Positions 37,553 through 45,483 of a stretch of 64,000 bases of DNA are shown here, in pieces. Every line of letters begins with the position of its first letter. The first letter of the stretch is position 1. The stretch lies in the NCBI RefSeq assembly GCF_007859315.1, contig NZ_VOHA01000008.1:248001-312000 (forward strand), given 5' to 3'. The translations under genes were made by a program, and so were the position numbers. Source of the stretch: Reyranella sp. CPCC 100927. GTDB lineage: Bacteria > Pseudomonadota > Alphaproteobacteria > Reyranellales > Reyranellaceae. A model generated the notes under the pieces. That model had not been told where the DNA came from. It was given only the letters and a program-made list of their open reading frames with translations, and ran no database searches.

Positions 37553-38530
37553 ATGCGTGATATGGCACGATGCATTCTTCTCATCGGGCTGGTTTTCACC
37601 GGAGTCGATGCCCATGCCCAGCAGGGCTTTGATGTGCAGGGCCATCGCGGCACGCGGGGGCTGGCGCCGGAGAACACGCTGGCGGCCTTCCGCAAGGCCA
37701 TGGAGATCGGCGTCACGACACTGGAAACCGATCTCGCGCTGACCCGCGACGGCACGCTGGTGCTATCGCATGAACCGCTTCTGAATCCCGACCTCACGCG
37801 CGATGCCGACGGCAAGTGGCTCACCGGGCCGGGACCAGCGATCCGATCCCTGACCCTGACACAGATCAAGGCCTACGATGTGGGCCGGCTCAATCCCGAC
37901 AGGGGCTACAGCCGGCAATGGCCCGAGCAGGTCCCCGTCGACGGCGAGCGCATCCCGAGCCTGGCCGAACTGGTGTCGCTCACCCAGGCAATGGGCAAGA
38001 CCCAGGTACGATTCAACATTGAAACCAAGCTGACCCCCCAGCGGCCCGAGGAAACACCCGATCCCATGGCCTTCGCGACCGCGGTCGCCAGCGCCGTGCG
38101 CACGCATGACATTACAGCGCGCACCACAGTCCAGTCGTTCGACTGGCGCACGCTGGTGGCGCTCAAGCAGGTGGCGCCGGAGATCGCCACCGCGTGCCTG
38201 ACCATCGAAGCGTCGAGCATGAACACCGTCGCCGCCGGCGCCGATGGCGCGTCGCCCTGGCACGCCGGTCTCAAACGCGCCGACCACGGCGGCTCACTGC
38301 CGCGCCTGGTCAAGGCCGCCGGATGCGGCACATGGTCGATGTTCTGGCGCAACCTGACGCCGGACCTGGTCAAGGAGGCGCATGCGCTGAGCCTCAAGGT
38401 CGTGCCGTGGACCGTGAACAATCCGGCCGACATGAGAAACCTGATGGACATGGGTGCGGACGGCCTGATCACCGATTATCCCGACCGGCTGCGAAAGGTG
38501 ATGGCGGAGCGTGGGATGACAGGGCCGTGA
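37553..38530 (+). CDS. glpQ: Exported glycerophosphodiester phosphodiesterase
   Basis: A 325-residue enzyme with a signal peptide (LLIGLVFTGVDAHAQQ). The GDPD catalytic block is GHRGTRGLAPENT near residue 30 (general acid-base histidine), LETDLALTRDGTLVLSHE (metal-binding glutamate, aspartate and histidine) and later NIETKLTP. The C-terminus shows VVPWTVNNP and GADGLITDYPDRL, the usual family end. It should split glycerophosphodiesters in the periplasm into glycerol-3-phosphate and an alcohol. The frame runs on far upstream, but the signal begins at the ATG at 37553. An alternative ATG lies three codons later. Confidence 0.88.
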   Translation: MRDMARCILLIGLVFTGVDAHAQQGFDVQGHRGTRGLAPENTLAAFRKAMEIGVTTLETDLALTRDGTLVLSHEPLLNPDLTRDADGKWLTGPGPAIRSLTLTQIKAYDVGRLNPDRGYSRQWPEQVPVDGERIPSLAELVSLTQAMGKTQVRFNIETKLTPQRPEETPDPMAFATAVASAVRTHDITARTTVQSFDWRTLVALKQVAPEIATACLTIEASSMNTVAAGADGASPWHAGLKRADHGGSLPRLVKAAGCGTWSMFWRNLTPDLVKEAHALSLKVVPWTVNNPADMRNLMDMGADGLITDYPDRLRKVMAERGMTGP

Positions 38531-38555
38531 GTTTCGTATGCATCTTTGAATCGCC

Positions 38556-40226
38556 ATGATCACACCTCCGATTCGCCCACAATTCTCCGCCATGCTGCGA
38601 GTTGTCGAGATGGGCCAGGATGCATTCCCCCGGAATGCCGCGTCCCCGGCGTGCGCGATCGAACCACGATCGCAGCGCGCCCGGTCGGCGGCACTGCTCG
38701 CGACGGTCCTGTTGGGACTGGCGGCGCCCGCATTCGGCCAGCAAAAACCGCCTGCACCGCAACGCTGGGCCGAGCGTTTCTACAATCCGCAGCCAGCCAA
38801 GGGTGAACTGGTGCTGCCCATTCCCTGCGGCGGTGCCATGGTGTTCCGCCGTATCGACGTACCCCACGAATCGGCGCTGGCGGACCGCAAGATCGTGGTC
38901 GGCGGTACCGACGATCGGTTCGCTTTCGCCGAAGGCAGCCGCTACGACTACATCGACGGCGCCTTCGGCGATGCCAAGGACAAGACCCGCCGCTTTTACT
39001 ATCTCGCCAAGTACGAGACCACCGACCTGCAGATGAAGGCGCTGGCCGGCAACTGCGTGGCGGCCGATCGCGCCGGCCTGCGGCCGGCCACCGGCACCAC
39101 CTGGTTCGATGCCGTGCAGGCCGCCCAGCTCTACACCGAATGGCTGCTGAAGAACGCCAAGGACAAGCTGCCGGTCGAGGACGGGCTGCCCGGCTTCCTG
39201 CGCCTGCCGACCGAGGCCGAATGGGAATACGCGGCGCGTGGCGGCGTTGCCGTATCAGCCTCGGTGTTCGAGGAAAAGGCGTTCCCGATGCCGGACGGCA
39301 TGGAGAAGTACGTCTGGTATCGCAGCCAGCGGTCGTCGAACGGCGAACTGCAGGCCGTCGGCGCGCTGAAACCCAATCCGCTGGGCCTGCACGACATGCT
39401 GGGCAATGTCGACGAGATCGTGCTGGATCCTTTCCGCCTCAACAAGCTGGCACGCCTGCATGGCCAGGCCGGCGGCTTCGTGATCAAGGGCGGCAACTAT
39501 CAGACCTCGGAGGCCGACATCCGCTCGGCCTATCGCAACGAACTGTTGCCGTTCGACGCCAACGGCCCACGCCGCGTGCCCACGGTCGGTTTCCGCCTGG
39601 CGCTGGTGGCGCCAGTGATTCCGTCACCGGCGCGCCTGGAAGCCGCCAAGAAGGCGTGGGAGGCGCTGCCCAAGGCGGAAGCGCTGCGCAGCGGTGACGT
39701 GGCGCAGAACGATCCGCTGGCCGAGTTGCAGACGATCATCATGGCGACCACGGATGCCGATATCCGCTCGCGTCTGACCGCGCTGCAGCGGGAATATGCC
39801 AAGCGCATCGACGAGGAAGGCACCTTGCGCGGCCGTGCCGCCCGCAGCCTGCTGCGCCTGGCCGCGTTCCTGGGCGACAAGCTGCGCGTCGACCAGCGTT
39901 TTCTCGACCAGGTGCAGAAAAGCCGCGATACCCAAAAGCAGGCCGGCCGCGACGTGACGGCACTCGACGCGCGGCTGAAGGAACTCCATGTAACGCTGCA
40001 GGGCAACCTGCGTTACTACGCCGACACCATCGTGCAGATCGCGCAGGACTACAACGATTCGACCGTCAATCAGCAGCTGGGGACCTTGAAGCTGGAATTC
40101 GAGAAAGGCGGTACGGCGCACCTGGATCCGCTGGCCAGGCAGGTTGCGGCGCACGTCTCGGCCTACCGCAAATCGTCCGGCGTGAAGCCGGATGCCTGGT
40201 TCAAAGACATTCTTGCCTTGCCTTGA
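38556..40226 (+). CDS. Exported formylglycine-generating-enzyme (SUMF1)-like protein with coiled-coil tail
   Basis: A 556-residue exported protein, signal near residues 40-62 (LLATVLLGLAAPAFGQ). The FGE-sulfatase domain (about 95-350) is recognised by RLPTEAEWEYAARGG, GLHDMLGNVDEI, GGNYQTSEADIRSAYR and VGFRLAL. Formylglycine enzymes oxidise sulfatase cysteines, but many homologues in this fold have other roles; I see no sulfatase gene nearby. The last 200 residues are helical, with coiled-coil-like heptads. The start is uncertain: codons at 38556, 38592 and 38610 are all in frame. Two coiled-coil lipoprotein genes follow at 13 and 20 bases. Confidence 0.75.
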   Translation: MITPPIRPQFSAMLRVVEMGQDAFPRNAASPACAIEPRSQRARSAALLATVLLGLAAPAFGQQKPPAPQRWAERFYNPQPAKGELVLPIPCGGAMVFRRIDVPHESALADRKIVVGGTDDRFAFAEGSRYDYIDGAFGDAKDKTRRFYYLAKYETTDLQMKALAGNCVAADRAGLRPATGTTWFDAVQAAQLYTEWLLKNAKDKLPVEDGLPGFLRLPTEAEWEYAARGGVAVSASVFEEKAFPMPDGMEKYVWYRSQRSSNGELQAVGALKPNPLGLHDMLGNVDEIVLDPFRLNKLARLHGQAGGFVIKGGNYQTSEADIRSAYRNELLPFDANGPRRVPTVGFRLALVAPVIPSPARLEAAKKAWEALPKAEALRSGDVAQNDPLAELQTIIMATTDADIRSRLTALQREYAKRIDEEGTLRGRAARSLLRLAAFLGDKLRVDQRFLDQVQKSRDTQKQAGRDVTALDARLKELHVTLQGNLRYYADTIVQIAQDYNDSTVNQQLGTLKLEFEKGGTAHLDPLARQVAAHVSAYRKSSGVKPDAWFKDILALP

Positions 40227-40238
40227 AGGAGGCCCGCC

Positions 40239-40970
40239 ATGTACGCCCTCTTCCGCCCTCGCGCCGTACGCTCGGCGATCGCCGCCGCGTTGTGCGCCGC
40301 CACGCTGGGCGGCTGTGTGACCGGCGGCTCGTACGCCAATGATCCCTATCTGACGCCGGAACAGCGTCGCCTGCGCGCGCAGGACCAGGAGTTCAACCGC
40401 ACCGTCGGCGAGGGCGCCGTGGTCGGCGCGCTGGGTGGCGCGCTGATCGGCGCATTGGCCGGCGGCAAGCGCAATCGGGCTGCCGGTGCGCTGATCGGCG
40501 CCGGTGCCGGCGCGTTGCTGGGCGGTGCGACGGGCTACTACGTGGCCAAGAAGAAGCAGGGATACGTCGACGAGAACCAGCGGCTGGACTCGATGACGTC
40601 CGATGTGCGCAGCGACAATGCGCGGCTCGAGGCCTACATCGCCAACACGCGCACGGTCGTCGCCCAGAACAAGGCTGAACTCGCCCGACTGCGGGCGTCC
40701 TACAACACCAACCAGGCGACCAGGGCCGATCTCAACCGCCGCGTCGCCACCGCCGAGGAGGATGCCTCCCACATCCGGCAGACCATCTCGCGCCTGCGCG
40801 AGCGGCAGAGCGACTACATCCAGGCGCGCAACGCGAGCCGCTCCGAGAGCCCGGGCGCCAGCACGGCGTCGATGGATGCCGAGATCGCGCGGTTGAACCA
40901 GCAGATCGCGGCACTGGAAGCGCAGCTCAACGAGCTCAACAGCGCCATCTCGATCACCAAGACCAGCTGA
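40239..40970 (+). CDS. Glycine-zipper, coiled-coil lipoprotein
   Basis: A 243-residue protein with a lipobox (LGGC, Cys26). Residues about 58-102 carry GxxxG-rich glycine zippers (GALGGALIGALAGG, GAGAGALLGGATGYY), typical of membrane-inserting or pore-lining segments, followed by a long coiled coil (residues 108-240). The architecture recalls envelope-spanning or peptidoglycan-linking lipoproteins. It sits in a probable operon with the FGE-like gene and the next lipoprotein. Function unknown. Confidence 0.75.
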   Translation: MYALFRPRAVRSAIAAALCAATLGGCVTGGSYANDPYLTPEQRRLRAQDQEFNRTVGEGAVVGALGGALIGALAGGKRNRAAGALIGAGAGALLGGATGYYVAKKKQGYVDENQRLDSMTSDVRSDNARLEAYIANTRTVVAQNKAELARLRASYNTNQATRADLNRRVATAEEDASHIRQTISRLRERQSDYIQARNASRSESPGASTASMDAEIARLNQQIAALEAQLNELNSAISITKTS

Positions 40971-40990
40971 GCCGCGTCGGGAGTGAACTC

Positions 40991-41494
40991 ATGCGCAAGC
41001 CGATTCTCGCCATCATCGCCGTGCTCGGGCTGGCCGCGTGCACCGATGACGACCCCAGCCGTGGTGGCTTCTTCGGGGGCGTCAGCGGACTGAGCAGCGG
41101 CAAGTACGAGCGCCAGACACAGGCCCGCCGCGATACGCTCGGTGCCGAGCAGCAACGCAATCAGCAACTGCAGTCCGATGCGGCGCGCGCCAATGCCCAA
41201 CGCCAGCAGGTGGCGTCCGAACGTGCCGCCCTGCAGCGCCAGAACGCGGCACTCGGCAGCGAGATCACGCGCCTGCGCGGCAAGCTCTCCACGGCCGAGG
41301 CCAGCCGCGGCCAGAACGTCGCCGAGCTGCGCCGCCTGAGCGGCGATCTCGACGCCCTGCAGGCGTCAGGCAACCAGATCAACAATGACCCGACGTTGGC
41401 CGACGCCGAGAAGCGGCGGCGGATGGAAGAACTCAACCACCGCAAGCAGCTGCTGGAACGCGCCATCGATCAGGCGACCGGGACAAGGTCTTAG
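40991..41494 (+). CDS. Coiled-coil lipoprotein
   Basis: A 167-residue protein with a lipobox (LAAC, Cys17). After a short Gly/Ser stretch the rest (about 40-165) is a single heptad-rich, Gln/Ala/Arg-rich coiled coil. It follows the glycine-zipper lipoprotein gene by 20 bases. It may form a bundle with its neighbour at the inner face of the outer membrane. No family is recognised. Confidence 0.72.
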   Translation: MRKPILAIIAVLGLAACTDDDPSRGGFFGGVSGLSSGKYERQTQARRDTLGAEQQRNQQLQSDAARANAQRQQVASERAALQRQNAALGSEITRLRGKLSTAEASRGQNVAELRRLSGDLDALQASGNQINNDPTLADAEKRRRMEELNHRKQLLERAIDQATGTRS

Positions 41495-41501
41495 CGTTTT
41501 C

Positions 41502-41640
41502 ACCTCTCCCGCAAGCGGGAGAGGTCGACGAGCGCCCAGCGCTCGGCGGGTGAGGGCTTCACACGAGGCGTCGAGTCCTTGGTCCCTCACCTTCCCATCG
41601 CTCACGCGATGGCCCCTTCCTCTCCCGCCGGCGGGAGAGG
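41502..41640. repeat. Palindrome cluster between convergent genes
   Basis: Two copies of the CCTCTCCCGC hairpin, at 41502-41525 and 41619-41640, flank a region with GAGCGC/GCGCTC-type stems and GTGAGGG/CCCTCAC repeats. The genes on both sides converge here, so a bidirectional stop for transcription is plausible. The elements are like those at 22871 and 51719. Confidence 0.75.
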
Positions 41641-41645
41641 AGCGA

Positions 41646-42863
41646 CTACTTCGTGCAGGCAGCCTCGATCCAGTCGAACCCTACGTCATTGGCGCGCAAG
41701 AATTTGGAGATGCCGGTGGCGCCAATGGCGAAGCCGCCGCCAGCCCCCGCCTCGGCCCGCGTCACGAAGGTGTTGATACCCACGACGCGACCACAGCGAT
41801 CAACCAGCGGGCCGCCCGAGTTGCCGGAGGAAATGGACGCCGTGTGGGCGATCGAGGGCAGACCGCGATCGCGGTTCTGCACGGCGCTGACCTCGCCCTT
41901 GGTCAGTACCAGCTCCGGGGCCTTGCTGGGGTCGCCTTTCAACAGCTCCAGAAAATTCCGGTCGTTGCGCAGGATGGCACCCGGATAACCGGCGGCCACG
42001 ACCTCTTTCAACGAGGCCGGCTCGACACCCAATCCCAGGGGCTTGATGTGCGATGGCAAGGTTCCGTTGACCCGCACCACGGCGAAGTCAGCACCGCCGG
42101 CACTGCCACCGCCAACGGCGCCGATCACCTCACCCTCCAGCACCGTGCCCAGCTTGCGGCTGGTAATGAAGACCGTGCTGTCCGACAGATCGTTCACGAC
42201 GTGGTTGTTGGTCAACACGATGTCGCGGCTAACAAAAAAGCCCGTCCCCGTCCCCAGGCCCTGGGTCTTTTGCGCCAGGATCAGGACAGTCGCGTTCTCC
42301 AGTACCGGCACCAAATCGGCGATCGTGCCAGTCGGCGCCGGCGGTGTCTCCGGTTTGCCGGTGCTGGCATCCGGGTTGCCGGCCTTGATATCCGGTTTGA
42401 CGGGGACCTTGGGCTCGGCCGCGGTGCTCTTGGGCGTCCCCGGCGCATTGCCGCCACCCGGCGCCGGCGTCTGCGGTCCCGGAGCGCCGCCCGGACCTGG
42501 CGGCGTAATGCCCAGCCCGCGCGGGTCGGTGATCGTGCAGACGTTGCCCTGCAAGGCATCGCGCAGCTTGGCGATCTGGTCTTCGAGCGCCTTGTTGCCG
42601 GCCTTCTGCTTTTCCAGGGCGTCTTCCAGCGCCCTCACCGCCGCCGGATCGGGCTTGGGCGCGGGCGGGGCCGGCGGCGGGGGTGGCGCCTGCACGGTGA
42701 CGTTCACCTGGACGCGATAGAAGAAATACCAGCCCAGCCCCAGGCCGATCAGCAGCAACAGGATACCACCGGCGACAAAGCCGACCGCTTTCAGCCCGGT
42801 GTTGCTCTTGCGGTCGTCATTGCCACCCTGGTTGCCGCTGCTCATGTTGACCGGATCGGCCAT
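41646..42863 (-). CDS. Membrane-tethered trypsin-like serine protease
   Basis: A 405-residue protein with one N-terminal membrane segment (about 25-48), a proline-rich stretch (59-72), a short coiled coil (75-105) and a Pro/Gly linker, then a DegP/S1-type protease domain from about residue 185. The triad is visible: His in TNNHVV, Asp in GADFAVVRV, Ser in SGNSGGPL. No PDZ domain follows. It would face the periplasm and cleave or sense damaged proteins. The ATG at 42863 gives a plausible N-terminus; a GTG at 42893 is also in frame. It is convergent with the lipoprotein operon. Confidence 0.85.
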   Translation of the reverse strand: MADPVNMSSGNQGGNDDRKSNTGLKAVGFVAGGILLLLIGLGLGWYFFYRVQVNVTVQAPPPPPAPPAPKPDPAAVRALEDALEKQKAGNKALEDQIAKLRDALQGNVCTITDPRGLGITPPGPGGAPGPQTPAPGGGNAPGTPKSTAAEPKVPVKPDIKAGNPDASTGKPETPPAPTGTIADLVPVLENATVLILAQKTQGLGTGTGFFVSRDIVLTNNHVVNDLSDSTVFITSRKLGTVLEGEVIGAVGGGSAGGADFAVVRVNGTLPSHIKPLGLGVEPASLKEVVAAGYPGAILRNDRNFLELLKGDPSKAPELVLTKGEVSAVQNRDRGLPSIAHTASISSGNSGGPLVDRCGRVVGINTFVTRAEAGAGGGFAIGATGISKFLRANDVGFDWIEAACTK

Positions 42864-42954
42864 GGCATGTCCCGTAGTAGAACCCTCGGACACTACAATA
42901 ACGCGTCCGGAACGGCTGAATTATGGCCGAGTTGCGCTGCGGATGCGAGAGCCG

Positions 42955-44163
42955 TCAACCCGTGGTGACCCGTACCGTGGCATCAGCACGTGTCACGATG
43001 CCCGGCAACAGGTCCAGACCAAAGCCCGGTGCGTCCGACAGTGAGATCATGCCGTCCTGCACGCTCGGCAGGGCCGTCACCAGTTCACGGTACCAGCCGG
43101 TGTAGAATGCCCGCACCGACTCCTGGATCAGCGTGTTGGGTGCCGCCAGAGCCAGATGCGTCGAAGCGGTCCACACCACCGGTCCGGTGCAGTCGTGTGG
43201 TGCGATCGGCAGCTTGTAGGCCTCGGCCATGCCCGCGATCTTGCGCGCCTCGGTGAGCCCGCCGCACCAGCTCAAATCGAGCATGACGATGCCGACGGAT
43301 CCCGCCTCCATCAGTTCGCGGAAAGCGAAAGCACCGTTGAGGGTCTCCGAGGCGCAGACTGGCGCCGGGCTGACCGCCGCGTAGCGTTTCAGATCGGCGA
43401 GCGCATCCATGCGCACGGGATCCTCATGCCAGTACGTCCGATACGGCGCGAGCACGCGGGCGATGGTCTCCGCCGCCGGAAACCGCCACAGCGAGTGGAA
43501 CTCGACCATGATATCCATGCGATCGCCCACGGCGCGACGGATCTTCTCGAACGGTTCCAGCGCCGTGCGCAATTCGGCGGCCGAGATATGCCAGCCGTCG
43601 TTGGCCTCCGCCGGCGGGTCGAACGGCCAGATCTTCATCGCCGTGATGCCCTGCGCCAGCAGCGACTGCGCCAACTCGTCGGCGTGGTGCAGAAAGGCGT
43701 CGAGATCTTCGTAGGGCCCCTCGGCGTCGCCGATACCGCGATCGAGACCCCAGTTGTCGACCTGCTGCAGCTTGGTGTCGCGGATGTAGCGATAGCCGGC
43801 GCAGGTGTTGTAGACGCGAACACGCTCGCGGTACGGGCCGCCCAGCAGGCGATAGACCGGCTGTCCCCACGCCTTGCCCTTGAGATCCCACAGCGCCAGG
43901 TCGAGCGCCGAATTGCCCCGCGTCTCGGCGCCGGCCCCACGCCAACCGAGGTAGCCCACCAGATGCCGCGCCAGCCACTCGTTGCGCAGCGGATCCTGTC
44001 CCAGCAATCGCGGGCCGGCATATTCATGGATGTAGGCCTCGACCGCGGCGGCGCCCATGAATGTCTCGCCCAGACCATACAGCCCCTCATCGGTCCGCAC
44101 CCGCACCCACAGCAGGTTGGGGAACTCGCCCAGGCGGATGGTCTCGACGGCGGTGATTTTCAT
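42955..44163 (-). CDS. Enolase-superfamily (mandelate racemase/muconate lactonizing type) enzyme
   Basis: A 402-residue protein. The N-terminal capping domain has GETFMGAAAVEAY. The barrel shows a Lys-x-Trp (MKIWPFD) where racemases have Lys-x-Lys, metal ligands in MVEFHS, WHEDPV and ASETLNG, and a base histidine in IAPHDCTGP. This arrangement is common in sugar-acid dehydratases, so it probably dehydrates an aldonic acid. It lies 64 bases from the TRAP binding protein gene on the same strand and may act on what that protein brings in. A GGGAGG ribosome site supports the start. Confidence 0.8.
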   Translation of the reverse strand: MKITAVETIRLGEFPNLLWVRVRTDEGLYGLGETFMGAAAVEAYIHEYAGPRLLGQDPLRNEWLARHLVGYLGWRGAGAETRGNSALDLALWDLKGKAWGQPVYRLLGGPYRERVRVYNTCAGYRYIRDTKLQQVDNWGLDRGIGDAEGPYEDLDAFLHHADELAQSLLAQGITAMKIWPFDPPAEANDGWHISAAELRTALEPFEKIRRAVGDRMDIMVEFHSLWRFPAAETIARVLAPYRTYWHEDPVRMDALADLKRYAAVSPAPVCASETLNGAFAFRELMEAGSVGIVMLDLSWCGGLTEARKIAGMAEAYKLPIAPHDCTGPVVWTASTHLALAAPNTLIQESVRAFYTGWYRELVTALPSVQDGMISLSDAPGFGLDLLPGIVTRADATVRVTTG

Positions 44164-44227
44164 GCCTCATCCTCCCGCGCCCAGGCTGTCGCCTACCCAC
44201 GGCCGTCATGAGACGGCCCACCCGACC

Positions 44228-45334
44228 TTACTTTTCAGGCCAGTAGTGATCGGCGGCAATCCGATAGGCCGGGAAGTAGAGCCGTTTCGCCGGCACGACG
44301 GACGACGCCCATGCCTTCTGATGATCCATCACCTTTTTGAAAAACGGATTGCGCTCGGCCTCCCTGGCGGCGACGCGATCCCATGCTTTGAGGAATTCGG
44401 TGTGAATCTCGTTGGGCGTTTGCAGGACATGAACCTTGTGTTTCTCCTGCAGTTCCCTGACGGCGTCGGCATTCTGTTTCTGCCAGCCCACCCACCATTT
44501 GATCAGCACCTCCGTCGCCGCAGCCCTGATGATCTCCTGATGTTGCCGGCCGAGGTCCTTCCATACGTCGCCGTTGATCAGCACGTCGCCGATGGACACT
44601 GACTCATGCAACGACGGCGCATAGTGAAATTTCCAGATCGTCTGGAAGCCGAAACGCAGATCCTCGACACCGCCGATCCACTCGGCGCAATCGATGGTGC
44701 CGCGCTCCGCCGCGGGCATGATCTCGTCGCCGGGTATGTTGACGGTACGCATACCCATCTCGTTGAAGATCCGGCCGGCGACACCGGTCTGGCGACACTT
44801 CATGCCTTTGAAGTCGGCGAGCGTCTCGATCCGCTTCTTGAACCAGCCCAACGCCTGCGGACTCGAGATCAGCACCGGTATCGACACCACGTTCAGCTTC
44901 AGATGCTCGCGGTAGAATTCCTCCACAAGCTGCTGGCCGCCGCCCCACCACATCCAGCCGAGAAAATCCTGGTGGTCCATGCCCCACGGCCCACCCGGTC
45001 CGCCGGTGAACAGGATTGCGGCGCTGTTCTTGCCTTGCCAATAACCCGCCCAGGTATGGGCACCATCGATCACTTTCCTGTGCGTCGCTTCCAGCACCTC
45101 GAAGGCACTGATGGCCCGGCCTGCCGGCATGATCTCGATCTTGACCTGCCCATCCGTCAGCTCTTCGACGCGCCTGGCAAACATCGTGAAGTTTTCAAAG
45201 AGCGTTCGCGAGGCGGGCCAGGTCGCCTGCATCTTCAGGACTTTCTGCGCCTGGGCCGGTGCCATGGAAAAACTTAGTCCCGCGCATGCAGCAACGCACG
45301 CCGCGAACGCGGTTCCAAGGAACCGTGCTTTCAT
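44228..45334 (-). CDS. TRAP transporter solute-binding protein (DctP family)
   Basis: A 368-residue periplasmic binding protein with signal peptide (SMAPAQAQ). It has LKMQATWPASRTLFENF and, later, SPQALGWFKKRIETLADFKGMKCRQTGVAGRIFNEMG, the conserved arginine region that holds the ligand carboxylate, then TIDCAEWIGG. No DctQ or DctM membrane subunits are encoded in the window, so it is an orphan partner of a transporter elsewhere, or a remnant. The GGGAGGA ribosome site is good. The upstream gap holds a T-run but no clear promoter. Confidence 0.88.
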   Translation of the reverse strand: MKARFLGTAFAACVAACAGLSFSMAPAQAQKVLKMQATWPASRTLFENFTMFARRVEELTDGQVKIEIMPAGRAISAFEVLEATHRKVIDGAHTWAGYWQGKNSAAILFTGGPGGPWGMDHQDFLGWMWWGGGQQLVEEFYREHLKLNVVSIPVLISSPQALGWFKKRIETLADFKGMKCRQTGVAGRIFNEMGMRTVNIPGDEIMPAAERGTIDCAEWIGGVEDLRFGFQTIWKFHYAPSLHESVSIGDVLINGDVWKDLGRQHQEIIRAAATEVLIKWWVGWQKQNADAVRELQEKHKVHVLQTPNEIHTEFLKAWDRVAAREAERNPFFKKVMDHQKAWASSVVPAKRLYFPAYRIAADHYWPEK

Positions 45335-45483
45335 GATGCCGTCCTCCCAAACGCAGCATTGCGCCCGCTACGGAGCGTTCGTTTTTTTGCGCTGCGCACG
45401 AAGCCTAGGCCGCGCGTCGGATATGTGTCAACGTTGCGGCCTGCCAAACCGACTCGCGACTGCAACCGCCGGATCATGACGCC

